64,000 nt of DNA, taken from contig CM063263.1 in the NCBI GenBank assembly GCA_032158295.1, positions 7,560,501-7,624,500 on the forward strand, written 5' to 3'. The notes below the pieces were generated by a model. The model saw only the letters and a list, made by a program, of their open reading frames with translations. It did no database searches and was not told the DNA's origin. How positions within the stretch are numbered: position 1 is the stretch's first letter; the number at the start of each line of letters is the position of its first letter. The stretch is from Pycnopodia helianthoides (taxonomy: Eukaryota; Echinodermata; Asteroidea; Forcipulatida; Asteriidae). The translations under genes were made by a program, and so were the position numbers. Shown one piece after another: positions 1 through 12,200 of the stretch.

Positions 1-97
1 TATATGACCCCCTCCATTAAAAAATAGCACTTATCAAATTTGGTGCGTGCTTGCAGGGTTGATTGACATTAAGTATTAACAGTGTTTCATATTTTAC

Positions 98-247
98 CTG
101 CTCTACAATTGTATTGGGTGAATACATGTCGAGTACAGGACAGAACCCGCTGCACGATGTGATCGGCGGATCGATGGAATTCTCCGTCGTCCTGATGTCA
201 AAGGTCAATCTGAACGGGAGAGGGCTTAGGAAGTCTTTCATGTTGAT
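98..247 (-). CDS. Integrin alpha exon 14: thigh domain, last exon in window
   Basis: Encodes [18 protein letters not shown] and later [15 protein letters not shown], like the (V/I)...LSPI.(V/I).... and PVL....P segment of the thigh. Phase 0 to 0. The donor at 97 shows that the gene continues beyond position 1. Confidence 0.92.
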
Positions 248-3200
248 CTGGCCAATTGGGAAAGAAACACAAAATAAAATATAGTTTGAATGGAACCAAA
301 ACTAAAAACTTCTAGACTCAGTCAAACAATATCAATAATAGTATTTGGTTCTTATATAGCACACATATCCTAGTAGCTGGATCAATTGGCACTTTACAAC
401 ATTATTATCCCTGTTCATCAGGCATACTTAGACCATTCTTTAAACTTTCCCAACTTTCCTGTCGGAGGGGAGCATGTAACCCCTGATGCTTATATTAGGG
501 CTAAGGGGTTACTCCCTCCCCCCCAAAAAAAATACTGTCTCAGCCCTCTCAGGTTCCCATTTATACACCTGGGTTAAGAGGAGCAATATGGTTTAAAGTG
601 CCGGCTCCGGGAAACAAGTGTCATGACCGGGAGTCAAACCCACAATCTGATGATTAAGTTATCAAATCGCGAGTCCGCTCGGCCATGACACGCCACAGTC
701 GATCACGGTGGATAATTAGCTCTGCAGCTTTCCAGCCGAACCAGAGGGTCGTTAAATATGTGGTGATGGTTTTAAAAGAAACAATTGTTCCCACTTACAT
801 AGATGTGTGCCTCATACTCCTGACAGAAGCGTAATCCGCCACTCAGAGTAGCGGTTCTTGAGATTCTCCCGCCTCTACGAACTCCGTTTTCAACCAGGGT
901 GAGACGTCCTGGGAGTCCAGTCTGCGTCTTGAAGTAATCCACTTCAAGTGTGTAGTTGATGGCTTGAGGAGACAAGATACAAGACCAGATAAACTTAAAC
1001 TGCTATTGGAGGCATTGGTTGCAGCTATGGCTGCTTCGGTGCAATGGCCTATTCTTTAATACTGTCTCTGAAGCTAACAGAAATAGCCGTAGCCAAAGTT
1101 TCTTTATTTGGATGCATACTTAGAAGGGTGGTGTTACAGTTGCTTGGCTTCATGACCATTGGAAATCACTGTATATTCTTCAACATTGCTGCTGCAGCCA
1201 TAAGCCGCAACCAAAAGCCAAAGTCAGTATGAAAGAGGCCTGATGTTTTCAGGCAAGGCTTGAATTTCATGGCGCTGCTTACCACACACTTTTGGGATTT
1301 CTACGCTTCATCAACAAAGTCATGGTCAGGTAAATAGGCCCTTAAAGTTAGGGTCATAGATTGGCAAGTACTCCAAAACTTAATGAACATAAAAACTTAC
1401 TTGGTGAGAAGCCCTGCAGCTGTTGATAGTATAAACTAGTTTGGAAATGAATTCCCTTTCGAGGTTATATGGTTTGGATAATTTTTCACCCAAAAACATT
1501 TGAATCTGAGAAACGATTCATGCATGAATCATTTCTCAGATTTCTGAGGGTTGGTGTCTCCTGTCACCTCGCCAACTGTGGATGGATTCAACGTTCTTGT
1601 AAAAATACTTTGACAGTTTCCTTTGGCTGTTTTCTCAGCAAGTATAGACACTGCAGTCAGCTGAAACTTTCACATGTGACTTTCTTTGTATCTTTCTTTA
1701 TAGTTTTGCCTTTAGATCAGTATTACGTTGACAAAAACTAATTGATGACCCTACCTTTAAGTAAATGAACGAGACGGATAAAGTGAGAACGTAAAAAAAA
1801 CGTAAGAACAGAAACGGGCTTACCGATGCTCTCTGGGAGTGCCTCGCCATTGTATATGAAGCAGGTGAACACTCTGACGCAGGGTACCAGTTTACCTTGA
1901 TGCAGGCACTCGGTGCGGTTCAGGTCAATCGGTGTGCTGTGCACCACGATCGACGCCAGCATGCGGATTACCGGCTTACTCCTGTTACAAGTAAACATAA
2001 AAAGCGTTCAAACAATGATACACATTTATCATGCTGCCACCATCTTTGAATTGTTCCCGTCTCCAAATGCAATCATGAATGCCGATAGTCATTCTGCAAA
2101 AAGGAACCAGATTATTTTCCTGTTCCAGCCTCAGGCCATGTCTAAGTTAGTGGCTGTGGCTTCGGTCATCAAGCTTACATGCATTGAAGAATTGTAGGCC
2201 TGTACCGAAACTCTTAGCTGGTGCTAAAGGATTGTAGCCGCAGCCGTAGCCCCACAATTTGGTTTTGCTCCTCATCTCTGAAGCTCGGTGAGTCTTGCAG
2301 AAAAAAAAAGTAAAACACTTCAAGAGGGATTTGAACCTTCCACAGAGACTACCTCCCTTAGTGCCGTTACAACAACTAGCCATTTGCAAGATAGATTTAA
2401 ATATCATCTGGTACAATGACTTGCTACATGTAAGTCACAAGTTCCAGGATGTGGCATGTCGTGGCCAAGCCGTGAGTCAAGTGCACTGACTCAATTCGCT
2501 CCGGTGTTACTGATCAGCAGAGTGACGTGTGGGTTCGGGTCCCGGTCGCGGCACTTGTGTCCGAAGCAACACACTTAACCATTATTGCTTCGTCCTTCGG
2601 ATGGGACATAAAGCCGTAGGTCCAGTGCGTTGTGTAATGAACGTAAAAGAACCCAGTTACACTTATTGCAAAGAGAATTTTGCGCCGTTGTACCCGCAGT
2701 GGCTGCTGAATGCGCTGCAGCACCTTGTACTGTTGTATTTAGAAGGTGCTCCATAAATGGGTCTCCACAATTCAAAACATCCTGTTGAGAAACAAACAAT
2801 AAGCGCTTTGGTACATCCCTAAGGGGTGGGATAGCGTGCTATATGAAAACCCATTATTATTATTATTATTAAGGCAAGGTTTGGCAAATGCCTCTTTAGA
2901 CTTACAGAAACAGTACTGCCTTGTTGCTCTGATGGGCTCCTACTACTAGATCCGGGTAGCCGTTACCGTCCATGTCGATTCCCCCTGATATGGAACTGCC
3001 AAAGGAAAGTAGAGGAACCCTGAAGGACTTCCCGGATATCCTCTGGGAGGAAAAAGTAGGGGGTCAGTCAAAGGTCAAATGAAGGAAACTTAAAGGAATA
3101 CTGAAGGACTTTACGGAAATCCTCTCAGAGGAAAAAGGATCAACCACAGGTCAAACAAAGGAAATTAGAGGGATGGGTGTCTAAAAACCTTAGAGTATAC

Positions 3201-6200
3201 AGCACCAGCAGTGAAAAAGGCCAGCCACTAACCTATTACATCAACAATCTCTACACTCCCAGGTACCCAATTACTCCTGGGTGATGAGAAGCAAATAATA
3301 TGTGTCTTGCTTGAGGAAACAAGTGTCATGTCCGTGATTGGAACCCACATTCCAATGACTAAGCCACAGACCTTGAGTTTGATGCGTCAAGACTGCTGCT
3401 CAATTATGACACGCTGACAATTTGACACTTTGATTCCATCAACTCGTGACAAACACGAAGCGAGATGGCTGTCCCTGGATGACCCAGTCTTACCTGAGCA
3501 GCTGTTGTCTTAAAGTCCCGTCATCGATCCATGGTAGATGTACACAGCACCAGTCAGTTCGTCTTCAAAAGGCGCACCGACTACAATATCTGTCATCAAA
3601 GGACACAAGCCTAAAAATTAGTAAATTTTAATACAGACCAGTTAATTTGAGTAGTCAACCATAAATGTTGTGAGGGATCATTTTCTATACTAATTTTGTT
3701 TTTCATTGGGGTAACTCACCATTATATCTGTCCATGTTGAGGTCACCAGCGTCTACGATGACCGATCCGAATCTTGCATTTACTGTATTCGACCCTGTCA
3801 GCATTTCCGGCAACTTCCGCATTATACCCTATCAGAGAAAAGCAAGCGAGTAGATATAACTTTGTAACTTTTCAGTCTAAACATTCTTTGACTAATGGCC
3901 TTCCAAGTCAAAACAAAGTAAAGTTCACAATGTTTTGAGAGCAGATAAGTGTTACACCTGCTGTTATCAATAATAATAAATCACTCCTACATGTACTTGT
4001 GCTTTCCAAAAAGTTGAAAAACCATTCATACTGTTGGTTTGTGCAGGATCTGTGCACTGGACTGATTTACAACACATAATAATCATACTGCAGGCTGGCA
4101 TAGTGCATCCATCATTACGAACCACATTGGATGATAATGAATAGTCGGACAGTAGGAGGGTTAACTGTGTACTGTGAATGCATTTACCACATGATATCAT
4201 ACTGCAGGCTGGCATAGTGCATCCATCGTTAAAAACCACAAAGGATGATATTGAATAGTCAGACAGTACATGTAGGAGGGTTAACTGTGTACTGTTAATG
4301 TATTCACCACATGATACCATATAGGAGGCTGGCATTGTGCATCCGTTATTCAAAACCACAGTGGATAATATTGACTGCTCAGACAGTAGGAGGGTTAACT
4401 GTGTACTGTGAATACATTGATATCATATTGATAACATATTATATATGTAGTTAATACATCATGCAAAAGCACAGTGATATTGAATGGTCAGACAGTAGGA
4501 AGGGTTAAAATTCTGATGTACAACCTATACTCCTAATCATTCTCAGAGCTGGCTATCTGTGACTACGGCTACAGCAGCCATGTAATGCTACACATTGACC
4601 TAGCCGTAGCTAGATAGTGATCTAGCCTTAGCCGCAGCTAAAACTGCAGTTTCAAAAGACCTCAATTCAATTCCCTTCCATATCCACTTACATCGCCGTC
4701 GTTTATATAAATGTACACTCTGCCTTCGTCTTCCTTGTCAGAAAAGAGGGGTGCTCCCACTAGTAAATCTGTGAGCCCATCATGATTGAGGTCGACCCCT
4801 TTAACTGCTGCACCGAAGTAAGTTCCCATCTGTAGGGTGATTTAAATAGTATACAGACTTATTTAAATGATACAATTATTGCATCAGAGATAAACTGGGG
4901 CACCCAGTGTTGATTGTAGGACTTAATACATGTAGTAAAAATAATAATAGTATAAGAACTGCATATTATACCCAGGTCTTATACAGCATTTTGTCACATC
5001 CAATGGACCTCTCAATGCACTCAGTATTTTTCCTTCAAGGTATGTGGAAGTATGAGACCCTGTAATGGTTTACAAGGTGCTGTGGCACAACATACAGCAA
5101 AACAAACCAGGAACGACGGGGCAAACAACTTCTCTTAGTGATAAGTGCACTGGGTTCTTTTACGTGCATACTACACAACACACGGGACCTACGGCTTTAG
5201 GTCCCATCCGAAGGACGAAGCAATGATAGTTAAGTGTCTTGCTTAAAGGTACACGTTGCCTTGAATCGGCCGAGTTGGTCTATAAAAAGCGTTTGTAAAC
5301 CGTTTGTTATAAAATGCATATGGTTAGAAAGATGTATTAAAAGTAGAATACAATGATCCACTCAAATATGCCTCGAAATTGCGTGGTTTTCCTTTTACAT
5401 CGTGAACTAACACAGTCGGCCATTTTATGGAGTCAAATTTTTGACTCCACAAAATGGCCTACCATGTTAGTTAGCAAAGCTCAAGGAAAACCATTTTTGT
5501 GTGGATCATTGTATTCTACTTTTAAAATATCTTTCTAACCATATGCATTTTATAACAAACGGTTACAAACGCTTTTTATAGACCAACTCGACCGATCCAA
5601 GGCAACGTGTACCTTTAAGGACACAAGTGTCACAACCAGGACTCAAACCCACACTCAGAAACACCAGAGCTTGAGTCCGGCATTCTTATCTGCTCGGCCA
5701 CGACATGCCATCAGGCAAACTTAGTAGTCCCGCCGTTGAGAATCCTACTCTGGAATGAAGAAGGTTGGGGGTTGTAATCCATTTGGAGATGCAAGTGGAT
5801 TCCTGAGAAACTTTCTTGGCACTCTGATCAGTGTGCTCTGCATGAGTTACAGAGGATGACCAAAACAATTAACCACTACAGTTACCCGCAAAACACAAAG
5901 TCCAATTCTGATTTTCAGGCACAACAAGAAAGTATTTGAGGGTTCGAGTCTCACCTTGGGTTGCTCTTGAATTTATGAGAGAATCTTACTGTCGATACCA
6001 GTAAGCTTTTCACATTTTATGGAGAAAATCTGAAAGTATTAACTACAATTAACTACAATTACCCATAAACCTCTATTTCCCAACTCTATGCTTCCCCTCC
6101 GAAAAATATATAATGGGTTCGAATCCCAATAGAGATGCCTGTGGATTTGTGAAAATATCTTGACATTTTCTGAACAAAATCTTGTACGAAATATCTACAG

Positions 6201-9200
6201 AGTTACCCATAAACCTCCATATTCTAATTCTATTTTCCCACTGTTGCGGGTTCGAATCCTGATTGAAATGCCTGTAAATTTGTGAGAAAATATCCTGACA
6301 CTCTGAACAGGGTTCTCTGTACATTTTCTGGCCATTCATTTTAAAGAAACTACAGTTACCCAATTCTACTTCTATTTTCCACTGCAAACGAATGTTGCGG
6401 GTTCGAGTCCCAATGGAGATACCTACTAGGGGGCTCTGTACATTTTCTGGAAAATAACTTGAAAGAAATAACTACAGAGCTACCCAATTCCAATTCTATT
6501 TTCCACAGTAAACAAATGTTGTGGGTTCGAGTCCCAATGGAGATACCTACTAGGGGGCTCTGTACATTTTCTGGAAAATAACTTGAAAGAAATAACTACA
6601 GAGCTACCCAATTCCAATTCTATTTTCCACAGTAAACAAATGTTGTGGGTTCGAGTCCCAATGGAGATACCTACTAGGGGGCTCTGTACATTTTCTGGAA
6701 AATAACTTGAAAGAAATAACTACAGAGCTACCCAATTCCAATTCTATTTTCCACAGTAAACAAATGTTGTGGGTTCGAGTCCCAATGGAGATACCTACTA
6801 GGGGGCTCTGTACATTTTCTGGAAAATAACTTGAAAGAAATAACTACAGAGTTACCCAATTCCAATTTATTTTCCACAGTAAACAAATGTTGTGGTTCGA
6901 GTCCAATGGAGATACCTACTAGGGGCTCTGTACATTTTCTGGAAAATAACTTGAAAGAAATAACTACAGAGCTACCCAATTCCAATTCTATTTTCCACAG
7001 TAAACAAATGTTGTGGTTCGAGTCCCAATGGAGATACCTACTAGGGTGCTCTGTACATTTCTGAAAATAACTTGGAAGAATAACTACAGAGTTACCCAAT
7101 TCAAATTCTATTTTCCACTGCAAATGAATGTTGTGGGTTCGAGTCCCAATGGAGATACCTACTGGATTCTTGAGAAAATATCTTTCTGTCCAGAACAGTG
7201 TGCTCTACACATACAAGGAAAATCATCCCAAAGTGCACTACAATTTTCCGAAAGTGCACAACAATTAAAAAGAAAAAAAATAAGGTTTAAAATTTTGTTT
7301 AATAGCAAGAATAGTAGAATGATTTACCGATTCTCCATTGAGTTGAGTAAGCAGGGTGAAGTCTGTCAGGTCGTAGATGTAGACTCTCCCCCGCTGGTAT
7401 GCCCGGGGCGCCCCCGTCACGCCCTGCGTCGTGACCCTTGACAGGAAGTGACCCGAAGAGACCGAATAACCTTTGGGGTAAACAAAACAAAACAACATTT
7501 ACAATTTTTAACAACGATGGATGCTGACGATCCAGAGTTTTTGTCACTTTTCCCACGTTAGAACATTTCCAGTTAATATAAACGCCATAACACTTTTATT
7601 TACTTTTGAGTGCAGCGACTCGCTTTTTTTGCAATGTCAATAGAGGGCCCAATTTTAAGTTGCCTTGTCTTATTGTGTGTTTTTTACTCATCGAACACAT
7701 AGACAAGTTTTGAGGAGAAAAATGTTAACTCCAGTCAATAATTCAGCTAATACCTGGTCAGCTCAACAAAGTGAGTGTTTACCTTTTATTTAGTATTATA
7801 TAGTGTCAGTTTTTGGTAATTTGATATACAAAATTGAGGTTTTTGTTGAGTGAAAATTACACGTGTGTGAGCCCATTACTTAGTGTATAGAACATCTATG
7901 TGTTATTGATGCCATTGATTGTGTCAGTAACTTACAACAATTAGTTTCTTGTGTGAAGAGACATTAGAGATTTACACTAAATAGATAAGTTCATAATTTT
8001 AGGAGTTGATGCATAATGATCAAGTTTAGGTAAAGGAATGTGACTTGGTTTTGTGTATTTAGCAACTTGCTTTTTTTCTCTTTATATTTCAGTCGAACCA
8101 CCTACATCTAATTAATCACCTAATTGACAACCAACTCCAACACGTAATTGACAACTAAACCTAAGTGTTTGTCACCATTCATTTATAGACGACTCGACAC
8201 CAAAGTTACCGCCAACCTACTTCCGCCAGCCAGCCTAATCGCCAACCAACTTCATCACCATTCTATCGTAGAATTAACTGTTAATTGCCACCTCTACTTC
8301 CGTCAATACCGATTATTCATCTGGATCTACATGTAGTACATCAGTCAGAACTTAGTCATCAATTTTAAAGTTTGTTTGTCAGAGTAACTGTATTTATTTG
8401 CCTGATCAAGAACAATAAAAGATAAGTTTGCACAAAACATTTGTGTGTTTCTCATTGCTGAGTATTACATCAACAAATTTAAACAGCGACGATCTGTGGC
8501 ATTACAGGCTACAACTTAAGTTTAAGGCCCTTTTCGAAACAATGGCTAGGGCTTGGGCTTGGGCTTGAGCTTGGGATTAGGCTTGGGCTAGGGCTTGGAT
8601 AATTAGGCTTAGCCTTTGTCAGTAATTTAGACAGCATGCGCTTTCCTTGCAAACTTACACTTTCCTTGCAGGGCTTCAAACAGGTGGGCAGAGCCTAAAC
8701 CCAAGCCGTAGTTTCGAAAAGGGATTAAGTTTCAGTGAACTGTCTAACTTTCTCGTCTAGGGTTTTGAGAATAGAAGAGATATTTTAACAAGACCACAGA
8801 GCTTGCTCTGAGGCCGGTTTGAATCAAGTAGTTGCCTGTGGGTCTTTTTCCGCAGAACTTGAGTGTCGTGGCTGAGCTTTTAAGAGCACCGGACTCAAGC
8901 TCTGCTGTTGCTAATCAGCAGGGGAGTGTGGGTTTGAGTCCAGGTTGTGGCGTTTGGATGGGATGTCAAGCCGTAGGTCCCATGTACTAAGATCGGTAGT
9001 GCATCTAAGAGAACCCAGAACACTTATCGTGGAAGAGTAGGGGGTTAACCCCGGTGTTTCTGGTACACATACATGTAGCAAGCACCCTTGTTTACAGAAT
9101 TCCTCCAGGCTTGCGAGCCGCAGTGATTAAGTTCACTTATAAGACATCCTTGGTGTCATTACCAAAAATGTACAATACCAATAACAATACTAATAACAAA

Positions 9201-12200
9201 AGTGCTGAGTATTAAGTGTGTGTATCACACATCAGTGTAGGGTAAAACGAAAATATTATTCTAATATCCCCGATGCAAATTATCAACAACATTGTCAGGA
9301 TAGAAAGCATGCCATGGTTGCAGTAGGTGTGACCTTGTTGTTTATTGCACAACACGTCTATTTATCTTTCCTTATAAAATATCGTGATCTAATTGAATGT
9401 TTCTTCAGTGATAATGTACTAGGATCTGGCACGTGTTGTCATAAATACACTGTCTCATCCTGTCTGTGTGTTGTTGCTCAAGGCTTTTTAGACAACTGAT
9501 TTCCTGTCTCTCTATATATATCTATATATAATGACAACGACCAGCCAACTTTGTCATACTTTCAATTTAATTTACTTGGATTCTCAGAACTGAAGAACTG
9601 AATAAATTTCTATCCTCACTAGCAGGGGCTTAGCACATGTAGCAGATGTGTTGTTTTGGAGCAAAATACCATTTTCTTTTAGGGGTAGGGGGGAGGTATA
9701 GAAGAAGACAGTTTGCCAATGTTGACGATTGAGCAAACAAACATGTGTACCATGATTTAAACACCCTATTATCCCACTGGGGAGACATATTGGTCCCCAA
9801 TCGGGAAACCCTGGGTGACAACAACACCCAAACTAATTGCAACACCCTTTTATCCCAGTGGGGAGAATGATGGTACCCAATCGGGAAACCCTGGGTGACA
9901 ACAACACCCAAACTAATTGCAACACCCTTTTATCCCAGTGGGGAGAATGATGGTACCCAATTGACAAACACCCAAAGTATCCCAAACTGGGACTCTACTC
10001 TATACCCCCGATTGTTCCTATCTTACCTATGTAGCTCTCATCCTCTTCACCAGTCGGGTACCATGTAGTAACGTCAGACATTCTCATTGTGTTAACGCTG
10101 TCTATTGACACAACACTCCCTTTTAAACAAGCACAAAATTGGAAATCATCAAGAAAAACAATAAAGTAGATTTGAATCTGCGGTCTCACTGGTATAAAAG
10201 TTTATACCAGTATAGTATGATCATCCTGACAAATAGTTCCATTAAAAAAAAACTCAGAAAAAAAAATTTTCATTTGAAGATCTACATGTTTAAAGGGGGG
10301 ACTGCTGTCATCCTGGTTAGTAGCGGGCCTGAACATGAACTCTAACCCAGTTACTGCATGCGCATGCGCTGGCCATCACATCACACTATAATAATGACGG
10401 CGCCCCTTATGATGTGGTTGCCAGCGCGCACGTACAGTTACTGGATTAGACTTCATAATTCCATGTACAGCCACAGGCCAGCCATGAACCACGACGACAG
10501 TCCCTCTTAAGACATTCTTGCTCATTTGCATATTTGAATTACATTGAAATAAGCACCGTATATTAAATCATGCAACGCACCATGCCAAAGTCAGGCACTT
10601 CTCTGTTGTAATGAAATCAGGGACGAGATTCTATGAATGTGGAAATTCCTAAAAATAACTCACTGGCCTCAGTTCCCCCTTAAAGAGAGGGTAAACCTTT
10701 GGTAATTATTCCAAAAATTAATGACCACAAAAAAACTTACTTCGTAGGAAGCACTGCAGCTGATGATAACGTATAGTATTTTGAGAAATGTGGTTTTAGA
10801 GAAAGGGACTCAACAAATGTTCAATCTTGTTCTCAGATCGTGTATTCCAATTAGGGATTATTCTTCCTGCGTGGACATAGTCTGTTCGACGATATCTCGA
10901 AAAATGCTACCACTTTTTGAAATGAAATTTTCACAGGTTAGTTTTATTGTATATATATTCTACATTTACTTACGATTAAAACAATTGAACGGTTCCAGAA
11001 ACCAAAGGTATACTTTGCCTTTAAATACAAACTAAAGGTTTGGACACAATGTGGACTATTTCTTTCTCCATTTGGTGATTGCTTTACTTCTTTCAAAAAT
11101 AATTGAAAGGCTTTATTAGATTTTGAAAAACCCTGAAATTAGGAAAAATCCTGCGAAAATCACATGCTTGCAAAGTTACATTATTATTATAACAATTTGA
11201 TGTGACTAGCAGCGCGTTCTTACCTCTCCAAGCGAGGGAGCCAACAGCACCAACGACCAACGTCTGACCATCTTCAGTGTAGTCCACACTGAAGCCTGCC
11301 TGGCACCACCCATGCCAGGCCACTCCCCTTCCGTTGGCGTCTGATTTAATTTGAACCTCTGAAAACAATTATAGTGAGATAGACTACTAAATTACAAAAA
11401 AAGTTGCCACAACAAAAATTCACATGGAAATATCTTCTGTAATATCGCAAAGGTTTATTGTGGCTTTGTGTCACTTAGCGGCCATCTTGTTCTGGCACAT
11501 GCAAATGGCCATGCCAAAGTGCGACTACAAGTGAAAAAGTGTGTTTGGGGAATTGTGTACTAACCTTTATGAGACCACAGTGGCCGCAAGCGGCTTGAAC
11601 CAATATGCTCAAAGTGGCAGCAAACTGGCTGCAAGATTTGATCTTCTTCCACTTATACAAAAAAGTTCAAAGGTAATGGTCGTGTCCTGAATTGACAATG
11701 TGCAATGCCCTCAATTTGAATTAGAATATACACTTCTAAAAGCAAATTTCTTTTTACAATTATTTTTTTCAAACATTTTTTACTGGGGAAAAACAACAAA
11801 AATTTGCCTCTAAAGAACTAGTGTAGTGGGTCTGGGTCTCCCCTTGGTCTAGAGGATGAAACACCCGCAACCTCCTGGGTGTTCAGAGGATTCACAGACT
11901 CTCTACATCAACACAAATAAAGAACTAGTGAAGTGGGCCTGGATCTCCCCTTGGTCTAGAGGATGAAACCCCCTGAACCTCTTGGGTGTTACATTTCAGA
12001 GGCTTTACAGACTCTCTACATGAGAAAAGCGCCCCCAAAAAGACCCCGGGAAGTGGACCTTGTCTCCCCTCAGTCTAGAGGACAAAGCCCTCCCGGTTGT
12101 TACATTTCAATAAAATTTACAGGGACAGGCATTTGGCAATGACAGGCTGCGGAAAATTATATTTTTCAGATGAATACACATATATCTCATAATTTCAAAA

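Noticed and set aside
3001..3042. Alternative acceptors for alpha exon 11 (after cttcag and after ttggcag)
   Set aside because: Both give the wrong phase. The acceptor at 3043 keeps frame and completes the family-typical linker before FGSSI.
3967..4359. 130-codon minus frame with CTMPAC repeats
   Set aside because: By-product of a minisatellite in an alpha intron.
6728..7441. 131- and 142-codon frames across the 124-bp array
   Set aside because: Both strands are open because the unit length allows it. The peptides simply repeat the unit and resemble nothing known.
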